A DNA stretch of 64,000 nt. Origin: Herbaspirillum sp. SJZ107 (lineage in GTDB: Bacteria > Pseudomonadota > Gammaproteobacteria > Burkholderiales > Burkholderiaceae_D). The DNA lies in contig NZ_VFNH01000002.1 of NCBI RefSeq assembly GCF_006715485.1, positions 620,001-684,000 on the forward strand. The letters are read 5' to 3'. Below the pieces are notes generated by a model, which had not been told where the DNA came from, searched no databases, and saw nothing but the letters and a program-made list of their open reading frames with translations. Below, piece by piece: positions 54,333 to 63,498 of the stretch; within the stretch, counting starts at the first letter, position 1; every line of letters begins with the position of its first letter. The translations under genes were made by a program, and so were the position numbers.

Positions 54333-56711
54333 TTATTCGGCCTTCTGGGCTTCGGTCTTGGCGTCCTTGTCCTTCGCCGTTTTCAGCTTCTCGGCGAAGT
54401 CCTTCATCATGTCGTTCTGCTCGCGCTGCGACTTGAACAGCTCCAGGCGCGACGGCGTCGCCTTGCGCGGCCAGGCGTTGTTGCTGACGTCGGTGTCGGC
54501 GGTTTCCAAGTACGGGTCCTGGGTCAGGCCGACCATCGGCTCGTCGGTGATGATCAGCTTGGTGATCTTCTTCGGCGAGTAGCGCCAGACTTCGGCCGGC
54601 ACGCGCTCGATGTACTTCTTGCCGCTCTGGAGGGTGATTTCCAGGACCAGCGGGGACACCAGGCCGCCCAGGTTCGAGAAGTCGACCAGGTACAGGTGCT
54701 TGCCTTCCTTCAGCAGCGCCTTTTCCCAGTCTTCCAGGCCTTCGGTCTCCTCGTTGTACTTGTTGCGGTCCTTGTTGGTGACGGTGAAGTCGTCGTGCTC
54801 GTTGTAGAAGTCCTTCAGCTCCGGATGTGCATCCACGCGGCGCGGCAGCGTACCCTTGTTGCGCTGGTCGGTGATCGAGATCGGCTGGGCGTCGCGCTGG
54901 GCCTTCTGCCAGGCTTTCTCGATGTCCGGATCCTTGGTACCGATGGTGTACTCGCTGATGCCGTCGACGCTGACGTCGACCGCGTCGGTGGTGTAGAACC
55001 AGCCGCGCCAGAACCAGTCGAGGTCGGTGCCGGACGCATCTTCCATGGTGCGGAAGAAGTCGGACGGGGTCGGGCGCTTGAACTTCCAGCGCTGCGCGTA
55101 TTCCCTGAACGCGAAGTCGAACAGTTCGCGGCCCAGCACGGTCTCGCGCAGCACGATCAGCGCGGCGGTCGGTTTCGCATACGCGTTGTTGCCGAACTGG
55201 AGCACCGATTCCGAGTTGGTCATGATCGGCACCTGGTTGCGGCTCTTCATGTAGTCGGCGATCACGCGCGGTTCGCCGCGCGACTGCGGATAATGCTCTT
55301 CCCAGGCCTGCTCGGCCAGGTACTGCACGAAGGAGTTCAGGCCCTCGTCCATCCAGGTCCACTGGCGCTCGTCCGAGTTGATGATCATCGGATAGTAGTT
55401 GTGGCCGACTTCGTGGATGATCACGCTGATCAGGCCGTACTTGGTGCGCTTGGAGTAGGTCAGTTCGCCGGTCTTCTTGTCCTTGGTCGGACGCGGGCCG
55501 TTAAACGAGATCATCGGGTATTCCATGCCGCCCACCGGGCCGTTGACGGAAATCGCCACCGGATACGGGTAGTCGAACGAATACTTGTTGTACTGGTCGA
55601 TGGTGTGGATGATCGACTGGGTCGAGTACTGGCCCCACAGCGGGTTACCCTCTTTCGGGTAGTAGGACATGGCCAGCACGTTGGTGCTGTCCTTCTTGAA
55701 GCCCTGGGCATCCCAGATGAACTTGCGGCTCGAGGCGAACGCGAAGTCGCGCACGTTCTTGGCCTTGTAGTGCCAGGTGCGGGTGCCGGTGGCGCGCTGC
55801 TTTTCCTTGGCTTCCGCTTCGGCTTGCGTGACGATCAGCACCGGCTTGTCGGCCGTGCGCGCCTGCTTCAGACGGTCGCGCTGGGCGGGCGTGAGCACCG
55901 CGTCCGGGTTCTGCAGTTCGCCGGTCGAGGCGACCACGTGGTCGGCCGGGACGGTCAGCTGCACGTCATAGTCGCCGAACTCCAGCGTGAATTCGCCCGA
56001 GCCGAGGAACTGCTTGTGCTGCCAGCCGTAGACGTCGTAGTAGGCCGCCATGCGCGGGAACCACTGGGCGATCTCGAACAGGTCGTTCTTGTCGTCGAAT
56101 TTCTCGTAGCCCGAGCGGCCGCCCAGCACCTTCATGTCGGTGATGTTGTAGCTCCACTCGATGCTGAAGGCGGTGCGCGCGCCGGCTTTCAGCGGTTGCG
56201 GCAGGTCGATCCGCATCATGGTGCGGTTGATTACAAAGTTCAGCGGACGGCCGTTGCCGTCCTTGACGCTCTTGATGTTGAAGCCGCCCGGGAAGGTGCG
56301 CGCTTCCAGCACGGTGCGGATGGCGTCGAACTTCACGCCGTCGGTCGCGCTGCGGCCCTGCCATGCTTCGCGCGAGGGCAGGGTGGCCGTGGTGCGGGCG
56401 TCCGAGTTCGGCTTGTAGATGTTCTGGTCGAGCTGCACCCACAGGTAGCTCAGGGTGTCCGGGGAATTGTTGTGATACGTGATCGTCTCGGCGCCGCTGA
56501 TCGAGCGGTTGGCTTCGTCGAGGGTGGCGCGGATCTGGTAATCGGCGCGCTGTTGCCAGTAGGCGTGACCCGGTGCACCGGATGCGGTGCGGATCGTGGT
56601 CGGGGTTGGAAGCAGTTCGTCGAGCTGGCGGAATTTGTCGTCGAAAGGTTCCGCTGCGATTGCTGACATGGTGAGGCAGAGCGCCGCCAGGCCGATCGGC
56701 AAACGTATCAT
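54333..56711 (-). CDS. Exported M1-family metallopeptidase (copy B)
   Basis: A 792-residue paralogue of copy A with signal peptide (MIRLPIGLAALCLTMSAIAA). It has the same zinc site (HEVGHNYYPMIINSDE...MDEGLN) and GGMEYP motif. Identity with copy A is obviously high along the full length, including the C-terminal EKLK tail, so this is a tandem duplication. Copy B is separated from copy A by 103 bases and may be the first gene of the operon. A palindromic operator-like site lies 72-93 bases upstream. Confidence 0.9.
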   Translation of the reverse strand: MIRLPIGLAALCLTMSAIAAEPFDDKFRQLDELLPTPTTIRTASGAPGHAYWQQRADYQIRATLDEANRSISGAETITYHNNSPDTLSYLWVQLDQNIYKPNSDARTTATLPSREAWQGRSATDGVKFDAIRTVLEARTFPGGFNIKSVKDGNGRPLNFVINRTMMRIDLPQPLKAGARTAFSIEWSYNITDMKVLGGRSGYEKFDDKNDLFEIAQWFPRMAAYYDVYGWQHKQFLGSGEFTLEFGDYDVQLTVPADHVVASTGELQNPDAVLTPAQRDRLKQARTADKPVLIVTQAEAEAKEKQRATGTRTWHYKAKNVRDFAFASSRKFIWDAQGFKKDSTNVLAMSYYPKEGNPLWGQYSTQSIIHTIDQYNKYSFDYPYPVAISVNGPVGGMEYPMISFNGPRPTKDKKTGELTYSKRTKYGLISVIIHEVGHNYYPMIINSDERQWTWMDEGLNSFVQYLAEQAWEEHYPQSRGEPRVIADYMKSRNQVPIMTNSESVLQFGNNAYAKPTAALIVLRETVLGRELFDFAFREYAQRWKFKRPTPSDFFRTMEDASGTDLDWFWRGWFYTTDAVDVSVDGISEYTIGTKDPDIEKAWQKAQRDAQPISITDQRNKGTLPRRVDAHPELKDFYNEHDDFTVTNKDRNKYNEETEGLEDWEKALLKEGKHLYLVDFSNLGGLVSPLVLEITLQSGKKYIERVPAEVWRYSPKKITKLIITDEPMVGLTQDPYLETADTDVSNNAWPRKATPSRLELFKSQREQNDMMKDFAEKLKTAKDKDAKTEAQKAE

Positions 56712-56782
56712 GTTTTCCCTGTGTAAGAGATTGAAAGAAAGAAAATATTCTAGTCTTAGCTCTCTTGCATAGGTTTAGTTGA

Positions 56783-56804
56783 TTTGTAACAAGGCTGTTA
56801 CAAA
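56783..56804. promoter_or_regulatory. 22-bp palindrome upstream of M1 copy B
   Basis: TTTGTAACA and TGTTACAAA form a perfect nine-base inverted repeat around AGGC. No T-run follows on either strand, so it is less likely a terminator than an operator. It lies 72-93 bases before the M1 copy B start. The regulator is unknown. Confidence 0.45.
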
Positions 56805-56869
56805 CAGAAAGGTGTAGCAAATGCGACATATGGCGCCGCTACGGCGGTGCAGCAATGCACCGGACCGGC

Positions 56870-58123
56870 TCAGGATCCGGGCGGAGGCCCCGAGATGGTG
56901 CGCGCGATCATGCGCAAATAGAGGGTCGCCAGAGTAATGCCGGTGCCCAGCAGGATCAGGACCGTGTTCATGCCGAGCTGCACCTGCAGCGCCATCGCAT
57001 AGCCGCCGGTCATGGCCAGGATGGCCAGGTTCTCGTTGAAGTTCTGCACCGCGATCGATTGCCCCGCACTCATCAGGCTGTGGCCACGGTGCTGCAGCAC
57101 GGCATTCATCGGCACCACGAACAGCCCGGCCAGGATGCCGATGACCAGCAGCAGCGGCAATGCCACCTGTACCGAGTGCACCAGCGCCATCGAGCACAGC
57201 GCGAGGCCGAGTACGGCGCCGAGCGGCATCACCGACATCGAGCGCACCAGCGGCACCGCCTTGCCGGCCAGCGCGGCGCCCAGCACGACCCCCAGCGCGA
57301 ACACCGCCTGCAGCAGCGCCGCCTTGTCGAGGCTCAGCCCGAGCGCGGTCTGGGCCCAGGCCAGCAGCAGGATCTGCAGCACCATGCCGGCGCCCCAGAA
57401 CAGCGACGTGACGCCGAGCGACACGCGGCCGGCGCGGTCGCGCCACAGCGTGGAATTGCAGCGGTAAAAATCCTGGAACAGGGTCTGCAGGTTGCGGCCG
57501 GTGTGCGCGTAGCGCTTGCCCTTGTTCAGCACGCCCAGGTTCAGCAGCGCGGCCAGCAGGTAAGTCAGGACAATGACGGTAACCGCCGCGTGCAGCGGAC
57601 TCGGCACGGCATGGCCGAACAGCGAGCCGAACAGCGTGAAGTTGACGTGCAGCAGCCAGGCGATGGTCTGCTCGTTCGAGGAAATCAGCCCGCCCAGGAT
57701 GGTGCCGAGGATCATCGCGACCACGGTCGTGCCCTCGATCCAGCCGTTGGCGGCCACCAGGCGCCGCGCCGGCAGCACCTCGGCCAGGATGCCGTACTTG
57801 GCCGGCGAATACGCCGAGGCGCCGAAACCGACGATGCCGTAGGCGAGCAGGGGATTGGCCTTGGCCAGGATCAGCGAGCAGCCGAACATCTTGATGGTGT
57901 TCGTGACCAGCATCACGCGGCCCTTCGGAAAGGTATCGGCGAAGGCACCGGCAAACGGGGCGAGCAGGATGTACGACAGCACGAAGCCCATCTTCAGCAT
58001 CGGCGTCATCCACTCCGGAAAGGCCAGCGTGGAGATCAGCGATACGCACAGGATGAACAGGGCGCTGTCGGCCAGCGCGGAAAAGAACTGGGCGCCAACG
58101 ATGGCGAAAAAAGCCGGGCTCAT
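56870..58123 (-). CDS. Lysophospholipid transporter LplT-like (MFS)
   Basis: A roughly 417-residue major-facilitator protein with about twelve spans. The start FFAIVGAQFFSALADSALFI and the later FGASAYSPAKYGILAEVLP match LplT, which imports lysophospholipids for re-acylation. In many bacteria lplT is next to an acyltransferase gene, but none is adjacent here. ATG 58123 has GAGG upstream; GTG 58153 is a longer alternative without a site. It is divergent from the diguanylate cyclase gene. Function is by similarity. Confidence 0.8.
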   Translation of the reverse strand: MSPAFFAIVGAQFFSALADSALFILCVSLISTLAFPEWMTPMLKMGFVLSYILLAPFAGAFADTFPKGRVMLVTNTIKMFGCSLILAKANPLLAYGIVGFGASAYSPAKYGILAEVLPARRLVAANGWIEGTTVVAMILGTILGGLISSNEQTIAWLLHVNFTLFGSLFGHAVPSPLHAAVTVIVLTYLLAALLNLGVLNKGKRYAHTGRNLQTLFQDFYRCNSTLWRDRAGRVSLGVTSLFWGAGMVLQILLLAWAQTALGLSLDKAALLQAVFALGVVLGAALAGKAVPLVRSMSVMPLGAVLGLALCSMALVHSVQVALPLLLVIGILAGLFVVPMNAVLQHRGHSLMSAGQSIAVQNFNENLAILAMTGGYAMALQVQLGMNTVLILLGTGITLATLYLRMIARTISGPPPGS

Positions 58124-58328
58124 GGGGCCTCGATGAGTGGAAGCGGTTTGCACTTATATCACAGGCCATCCGCAGACGGTTTCACTTGCGCGTGTCGGCG
58201 TGCCTCTTGAAGCGCTCTGAAGAAGCTGATGTTTTTCTGCTACTGAAACAATGCGTGAGATTTGAATATATGCAAGAGTTTTATACTTATGGAAATACGA
58301 GTGTACAGATAGAAGAGCAAGGGTAGAC

Positions 58329-59507
58329 ATGGATTCGTTCACGCTGGCCGTGGCTTCCGCACTGGCGGCCACGATCATGGCCGTCAGCATGGGGCTGCTG
58401 TATCTCGCCAGCTCCCGCCGCGTCTGCCTGTTCAACTGGGCCGTGGCCGGGCTGTTCTTCACCGCCAGCAGCAGCATCGTCGCCTGCGCCATCCACTTCC
58501 AGCTGCATGACGTGAGGGTGCCGGCCTTCGGCAACGTGCTCTACGTGGCCGGCCATTACGGCATCCTGGCGGGCCTGCGCCGCCACCTGAAGCTGCGTCC
58601 GCGCTGGGACCTGCTGGCCGCCGTGGCGCTGCTGGTGTTCGGCGTGCACCTGGTGCCGGCCCTGCAGGGCGCCCTGACCGCCGTGCTGGTGCCGGCCGTG
58701 GTAGCGATCGACCTGGCGGTCGCCCGGCTGCTGTGGCGCCAGCCCGACCGCGAGGCGCGCGTGGCCTATCTGCCGATGATCGTGCTGGAAGCGGGCTTTG
58801 CCGCCCAGCAGGGCGTGCGCATCCTGGCCGACGCCTTGCACACGGCGCCGGGCATGGCGGCGTGCCAGTTCCTGCAGGCCTGCGACGCGCTGTTCGTGCT
58901 GGTGTTCCTGTCGGTGGCGACCATGAGCTGCGCCCTGATCGTCACCCACGACCAGACCCGCGCCCTGCGCCGCGCCTCGCTGACCGACGTCCTTACCGGC
59001 TGGCTGAACCGGCGCGCATTGCACGACACCGCCCTGCGCGCATTCCAGCGCAGCGAACGCAGCGGCGCAGCGCTCCACTTCATCACCTTCGACATCGACC
59101 ACTTCAAGTCGATCAACGACCGCTACGGCCACGGCATCGGCGACGCCGCGATCTGCCACGTGACCGCCGTGGCATCCAGGGTGCTGCACGGCTGCGACGC
59201 GCTGTTCCGCATCGGCGGCGAAGAGTTCGCGGTGCTGGTGGCCGACAGCCGGGCGGACGAGGTCTGGCGCATGGCCGAGCGCCTGCGCGAGATGGTGGCC
59301 GCCCTGCCGCTGGTGACGGAGGGGCGGGCGGTGGCCATGACGGTCAGCGTCGGCGTGGCGGGACTGGATGCCGGCGACCTGCGCTGGGAAGACATCCTGC
59401 GGCGCGCGGACGAGGCGCTGTACCACGCCAAGCAGAACGGACGCAACCGCGTCAGCGTGCATGGCGTGGACCTAGACGGGCGCGCTTACTTCATCCAGAC
59501 CGCGTAG
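58329..59507 (+). CDS. Membrane-bound diguanylate cyclase (GGDEF)
   Basis: A 392-residue protein with about six hydrophobic segments (residues 5-205) and a C-terminal GGDEF domain (about 215-380) with active-site GGEEF at 296-300 and FDIDHFKSIND. It should make cyclic-di-GMP. The inhibitory RxxD site five residues before GGEEF is HGCD (287-290), so the Arg is missing and product feedback may be weak. No other sensory domain is recognised. It ends 22 bases into the converging amylase gene. Confidence 0.9.
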   Translation: MDSFTLAVASALAATIMAVSMGLLYLASSRRVCLFNWAVAGLFFTASSSIVACAIHFQLHDVRVPAFGNVLYVAGHYGILAGLRRHLKLRPRWDLLAAVALLVFGVHLVPALQGALTAVLVPAVVAIDLAVARLLWRQPDREARVAYLPMIVLEAGFAAQQGVRILADALHTAPGMAACQFLQACDALFVLVFLSVATMSCALIVTHDQTRALRRASLTDVLTGWLNRRALHDTALRAFQRSERSGAALHFITFDIDHFKSINDRYGHGIGDAAICHVTAVASRVLHGCDALFRIGGEEFAVLVADSRADEVWRMAERLREMVAALPLVTEGRAVAMTVSVGVAGLDAGDLRWEDILRRADEALYHAKQNGRNRVSVHGVDLDGRAYFIQTA

Positions 59508-60757
59508 TTGGTCCCCGAGGTCTGCAGCGTCCAGCCGCTGCCCGGGCTCCAGCTGTTCGGGCCGATCTTCATCGCCAGCTGGCGCGTGCTGCCGGTGACG
59601 ATGGCCGCATACAGGCCCTGGGTCGCCTGCTGGATCGCGACCGCCGAGGTCGAGGTCACGCCGGCATCCTTGCGCGCCTTCATCAGGGCGGCGATCGGGG
59701 TCTTCAGGTTCCAGTTGTAGATGTGCGGGTAGAACACGGTCGGGATGCCCGGGTGGCTCAGGATGTAGGCATAGCCTTCCATCACCTTGCCACACGGCGC
59801 CGGCCACAGGTTCTGGCCGCTGCCGCAGCTTTCCGCCGGGCCGGTGTCGTGGTTGTCGACGAAGGTCACCGACATCGCCGGCCACCAGCCGAGCGCGCCC
59901 TGCGGCTTGCCGTCGGTGGCTTTCAGGCGCCAGTAGTTGCCGTTGGCGAGGGCATCGTTGAGGATGCCCTTGGTGGTGAAGTCGAAGGCGCCGCAGCTGC
60001 TGTTGGTGCCGTTGATCCAGTTCATGATCGCCTGGCGGTTGGCGTCCATGTTGTTGAGGTCGAAGTCGGGCCACAGCTCGCCGACGCAGAACTCGGCCTG
60101 GAAGGCGTTCGCGTACTGCGCCACGTAGGCCGGGCTGAAGCCTTTCACGTAGTCGAAGCGCAGGCCGGAAAAGCCGACCGGCTTGATCGTGTAGTTCAGC
60201 CAGTTGATGATGCCGTTCTGGACTTCGCCGACATTGGTGTGGGCCAGGTCGCGCCCGCCGCTGAAGCCGTCGCCGGTGTCGCCGGCGCCCAGGCCGCAGT
60301 TGCACTCGTCGTTGTTGACGATGGTGTAGGTGGTCCAGTTCGGATTGGTGAAATCGGACCAGCCGGTGGTGCCCACGCGGTGGTTGACGACCACGTCGGC
60401 GATCGCCTTGACGCCGCGGCTCTTGAAGGCACTGACCACGTTGGTCAGCTCGGCCGCGCTGCCGTAGCTGGAATCCAGCTTGTTCAGCTGGCGCGGCAGG
60501 TAGCCTTCGCGTGCGGCCGAATCCGAGGGCGGCGGGAACCAGACATGGGTAAAGCCCATCGCGCTCAGGTCGCCGACGTTGTTCATCACGGTGTTGTACC
60601 AGTCCGGGCCGGCGTAGCCCGCCGAATTCCAGTGGAAGCCCTGCAGCAGGATGGCGTTGCTGTTACCCGCCTGCTGGGCCGGGGTGGCGGCGCTTGCATG
60701 TCCTGCAAGCGTGAGAATGCCTGCCGCCAGGATGGCGGCAATGTGACGGTTTTTCAT
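59486..60757 (-). CDS. Secreted alpha-amylase, glycoside hydrolase family 13
   Basis: A 423-residue secreted starch hydrolase. Signal peptide residues 1-23 end ASA. GH13 conserved regions are DVVVNH (121-126), LRFDYVKG with nucleophile Asp202, VGELWP with acid/base Glu227, and FVDNHD with Asp304. The compact single-domain layout with a short beta-domain resembles plant-type/bacterial GH13_6-like amylases. No carbohydrate-binding module follows. It overlaps the converging diguanylate cyclase gene by 22 bases. Confidence 0.92.
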   Translation of the reverse strand: MKNRHIAAILAAGILTLAGHASAATPAQQAGNSNAILLQGFHWNSAGYAGPDWYNTVMNNVGDLSAMGFTHVWFPPPSDSAAREGYLPRQLNKLDSSYGSAAELTNVVSAFKSRGVKAIADVVVNHRVGTTGWSDFTNPNWTTYTIVNNDECNCGLGAGDTGDGFSGGRDLAHTNVGEVQNGIINWLNYTIKPVGFSGLRFDYVKGFSPAYVAQYANAFQAEFCVGELWPDFDLNNMDANRQAIMNWINGTNSSCGAFDFTTKGILNDALANGNYWRLKATDGKPQGALGWWPAMSVTFVDNHDTGPAESCGSGQNLWPAPCGKVMEGYAYILSHPGIPTVFYPHIYNWNLKTPIAALMKARKDAGVTSTSAVAIQQATQGLYAAIVTGSTRQLAMKIGPNSWSPGSGWTLQTSGTNYAVWMK

Positions 60758-60937
60758 ACTCTTCTCCGATTTTTTATACGGTAAGGTCCTGGCGGGTGAG
60801 CGCAGGTACTTTTACTACGTATCGGGACATGGTTATGTCAGTGTCTCCTCAATCCCGATGGAGGGATTGTTGAACACGCTTATTTATGTGTCAATCGGAT
60901 TTTGAAGAGTATGTAGTTTTAATACTTGGTGCCTGAG

Positions 60938-61375
60938 TCAGTCGAAACCCCGTACCGGCAGGGCGGCATCGCGCTGGATCCAGTTGCGCGCCGAGTAGAT
61001 GCTGCGCGCATCGGTCGCATGCAGCGTGAACGCATGGCGCGACACCGGCGACCGGTTCGGCGCGGAGTAGTGCGGAAGCAGGCCGTGGAAGCACACCAGG
61101 GTGCCGGCCTTGGCTTCCAGCGGCACCGCGGTGCTGTTGTCCGGCCACGGCGTGGCGTCCAGCTTTTCCATCGTGATGTGGTCGCCCTCGCGCAGGAAGC
61201 GCTCGCGCAGCGGGCCGCGGTGGCCGCCCGGCTCGGCCCACAGGCAGCCGTTGTCGACCGTCGCGTCTTCCAGCGCGAACCAGAAGGTGGTCACGGTGAT
61301 CGGCGTGCTGTCGAAGAAGGTGGCGTCCGGGTGCCAGCGCACTTCGCCACCGATGCCCGGTTGCTTGAAGATGTA
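60938..61375 (-). pseudogene. 5'-truncated phytanoyl-CoA dioxygenase family gene
   Basis: The frame encodes the C-terminal half of a PhyH-type 2OG-Fe(II) dioxygenase: IYIFKQPGIGGEVRWHPDATFF with the HxD metal site, FALEDAT, NGCLWAEPGGHRGP, then GLLPHYSAPNRSPVSRHAFTLH with the distal His and Arg. Family members carry a further N-terminal part of roughly 100-150 residues, but before the IYIFKQ block this frame changes to unrelated AT-richer sequence at about 61375-61390. No ATG lies before the conserved block; a GTG at 61342 is the only near start. The gene was evidently cut by the neighbouring acquired segment. Confidence 0.75.
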
Positions 61376-61426
61376 GATTGTATGTTGGAAATCACCAACA
61401 ACAACGACATAGGAAGTTTCCGAAGA

Positions 61427-63040
61427 TCAAGATAAAGAGTTATTGATCTCGGAAACCAATGTTCCAAACATCGAGCGGACAAAATTTAACGCTTCTTCGC
61501 TGTCATTAATTAGTTTCCGAACAGCATTCTCGTACTGCAACCGCCCTCTGAATCCAAGCTTTTCAGCAATTTGATCCAATGCAGGAGTCTCTCGTACCGG
61601 GTATAGAGAAATAATTTTCTGAAGATTCCCTTCCTCTAGCATAGTTGAAAATCGCTCACGTTCTTCTCTGATAATTTCAGCCAAATCAATCTCTACCTTA
61701 ATAGGTTGTCCTGCTGATATCTGCTGCCTCCTTGGAAGATGTTTAAACATTTCATCCCGAAGCGTTTTCTCGATTGCCCGCTCGCTCAGGCGGTTAACGT
61801 GAGGTTTGATTGCGTTTAAAGCGGCGCTCTTCGCTTCGGAAATTGAATGTTGCGCATCGCCACCGACAACTACCGCATGCTTCTCTGCGACTAAACGCTG
61901 CAAGTGCGGGTGGTAAAAGATTGATTCGACGGAAAAGACCGGTAATGCGTACACGCCTCGGCTCTGCAGTTCACGAATTTCTTCTTCGCTTCGGCGATCG
62001 TTGTCCACGATACCCCACGCCGAGACCCAGTGAAGAGTTTGAACATCCCGAATTCCGACGACTGCACGCTCCACCTCATGGCAGCTCGATTTTGGCAGGA
62101 TAGAGACAAATGGAAAAATCAAACTATACAGAGGCTTGTCGAGACTAATTTCACTTCCTTCCACGAAAATGATTTTACGACGGGAGCCAAGAATATCCTG
62201 CTTCAACGTCTCATCTATAGTCTCGTTTGCATCAACGACATCGGCATCCCAACTAGTTACAAGTGCTCCGGAATAAGTACAGCCGCGAACAAGCACGGCC
62301 TGCGAGGCTGGATTATCGATTGGAAGCATAACATCGTGGGTAGACACAACAAATGCACAGTCTGTTCGCTTGGCGAATAGCTGAGTAAGTAGCGGAGATA
62401 TAATTGAACGATGCAAGTGACGCTCTGGCTCGTCGATAAGTATTAAAGTGCCCGGCTTAACAGTTAGCACATTAGCAGCAATCAAAAGTGCATTGCGCTC
62501 CCCATCTGATAGCTCCGCAATGCTGTACTCTGCTCCGCCACTTTTCGTGGCCATCATTTGATCAGCCTCTCTAATGAAAATCTTGATAGGTATGTTCGCC
62601 TGTGCAAGGAGTTCATTAATGGCTTTAAGTGGTGCATCGAACAGGCTTAAACGTTGGGCTTCTTCAAAACGATTGTTCTCGAAGGCATCTGTGATTTTCC
62701 GCGCGCGAGAGTTTTCTGCATCGATTAAATCGTAGATCGTGATGCTTGCTCTCTGAGACGGATAATGGTCCATCCACCTAGTTTGAGTATTTGCGTCTTG
62801 GTTCTGCATACTTGATTCAATATTTTTCTTGTCATATGCTGAAAGCATCGGTGCACCCGACATAAACCATGTTTGCCGATGTGCAGAGATCTGTTTTGCG
62901 TTATAAACATTTTGCCTGTAGAAATGATTCATCAGGCTTGATTTCCCTGTCCCGTTTGCACCGACAACAAAAAGAATGTTTCCAGGAGAAAGAATTAGCT
63001 GAGTATAGCCTTGTGATGTAGTGAATGATAGATTAAACAT
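61427..63040 (-). CDS. Fused ABC-ATPase/DUF4435 protein, PARIS-like (AriA-AriB) defence candidate
   Basis: A 537-residue protein in AT-rich DNA. Residues about 1-265 are an AAA_15/21-type ABC ATPase: Walker A GANGTGKS (27-34), signature LSDGERN (177-183), Walker B LILIDEPE (199-206) and switch STHD (His235). Residues about 285-430 match DUF4435, a TOPRIM relative: IIFVEGSE (Glu294) and GIVDNDR (Asp346, Asp348), then ALPVFSVESIFYHP. In PARIS anti-phage systems AriA is an AAA_15 ATPase and AriB a DUF4435 TOPRIM nuclease, and fused forms are known. This single gene therefore looks like a fused PARIS or related OLD-like protein. No second system gene is adjacent. Family call is from motifs; defence activity is inference. 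Confidence 0.78.
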   Translation of the reverse strand: MFNLSFTTSQGYTQLILSPGNILFVVGANGTGKSSLMNHFYRQNVYNAKQISAHRQTWFMSGAPMLSAYDKKNIESSMQNQDANTQTRWMDHYPSQRASITIYDLIDAENSRARKITDAFENNRFEEAQRLSLFDAPLKAINELLAQANIPIKIFIREADQMMATKSGGAEYSIAELSDGERNALLIAANVLTVKPGTLILIDEPERHLHRSIISPLLTQLFAKRTDCAFVVSTHDVMLPIDNPASQAVLVRGCTYSGALVTSWDADVVDANETIDETLKQDILGSRRKIIFVEGSEISLDKPLYSLIFPFVSILPKSSCHEVERAVVGIRDVQTLHWVSAWGIVDNDRRSEEEIRELQSRGVYALPVFSVESIFYHPHLQRLVAEKHAVVVGGDAQHSISEAKSAALNAIKPHVNRLSERAIEKTLRDEMFKHLPRRQQISAGQPIKVEIDLAEIIREERERFSTMLEEGNLQKIISLYPVRETPALDQIAEKLGFRGRLQYENAVRKLINDSEEALNFVRSMFGTLVSEINNSLS

Positions 63041-63498
63041 AATGTTTCCCCGGTAAAATTTTTCCTCAAATTTATCATTAATTTATGGTGGTTACAATCT
63101 AATCGTCGAAGATGAGAAAGTTGCAGAGGACAGTCCGTTGTTATAGATCGTATGTGTTATTACACAAACAACTAATTATTCTCGGTGGCTGAGTTTCTAA
63201 AAATTTAAAGTTCCCAGTGGGGATAGAGATGTAGAGGGCGGCAGAGAATATCTGCCATGCTGAAGTGTCGGCTTAGTGCAGGTTATATGGGATTGCCGAA
63301 CGTCTTCCTGTAAGGAAGATATTTTCAGGGTGATTACTCGGCTTAGTGTACACAGGGCGGGCTATTAGGAGTATTGCCTAATAATAAAATATTTTGCAGT
63401 AGGCTCAGGAAAGTGTCTTACAGGCTCTAGAGAACGTTTCCAGTCATATTCGTTGATTGGTAGCTACAACGCCGTAATCATGGCTTCTAGCTATCGAC
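63041..63498. other. AT-rich non-coding tract with several hairpins
   Basis: No convincing gene. Inverted repeats are GGCAGA/TCTGCC (63240-63256), CTTCCT/AGGAAG (63304-63318) and TATTAGG/CCTAATA (63363-63383). The 11-mer TCGGCTTAGTG occurs at 63268 and again exactly 70 bases later at 63338. This may be the promoter region of the defence gene, a decayed element end or a structured RNA. Confidence 0.4.
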
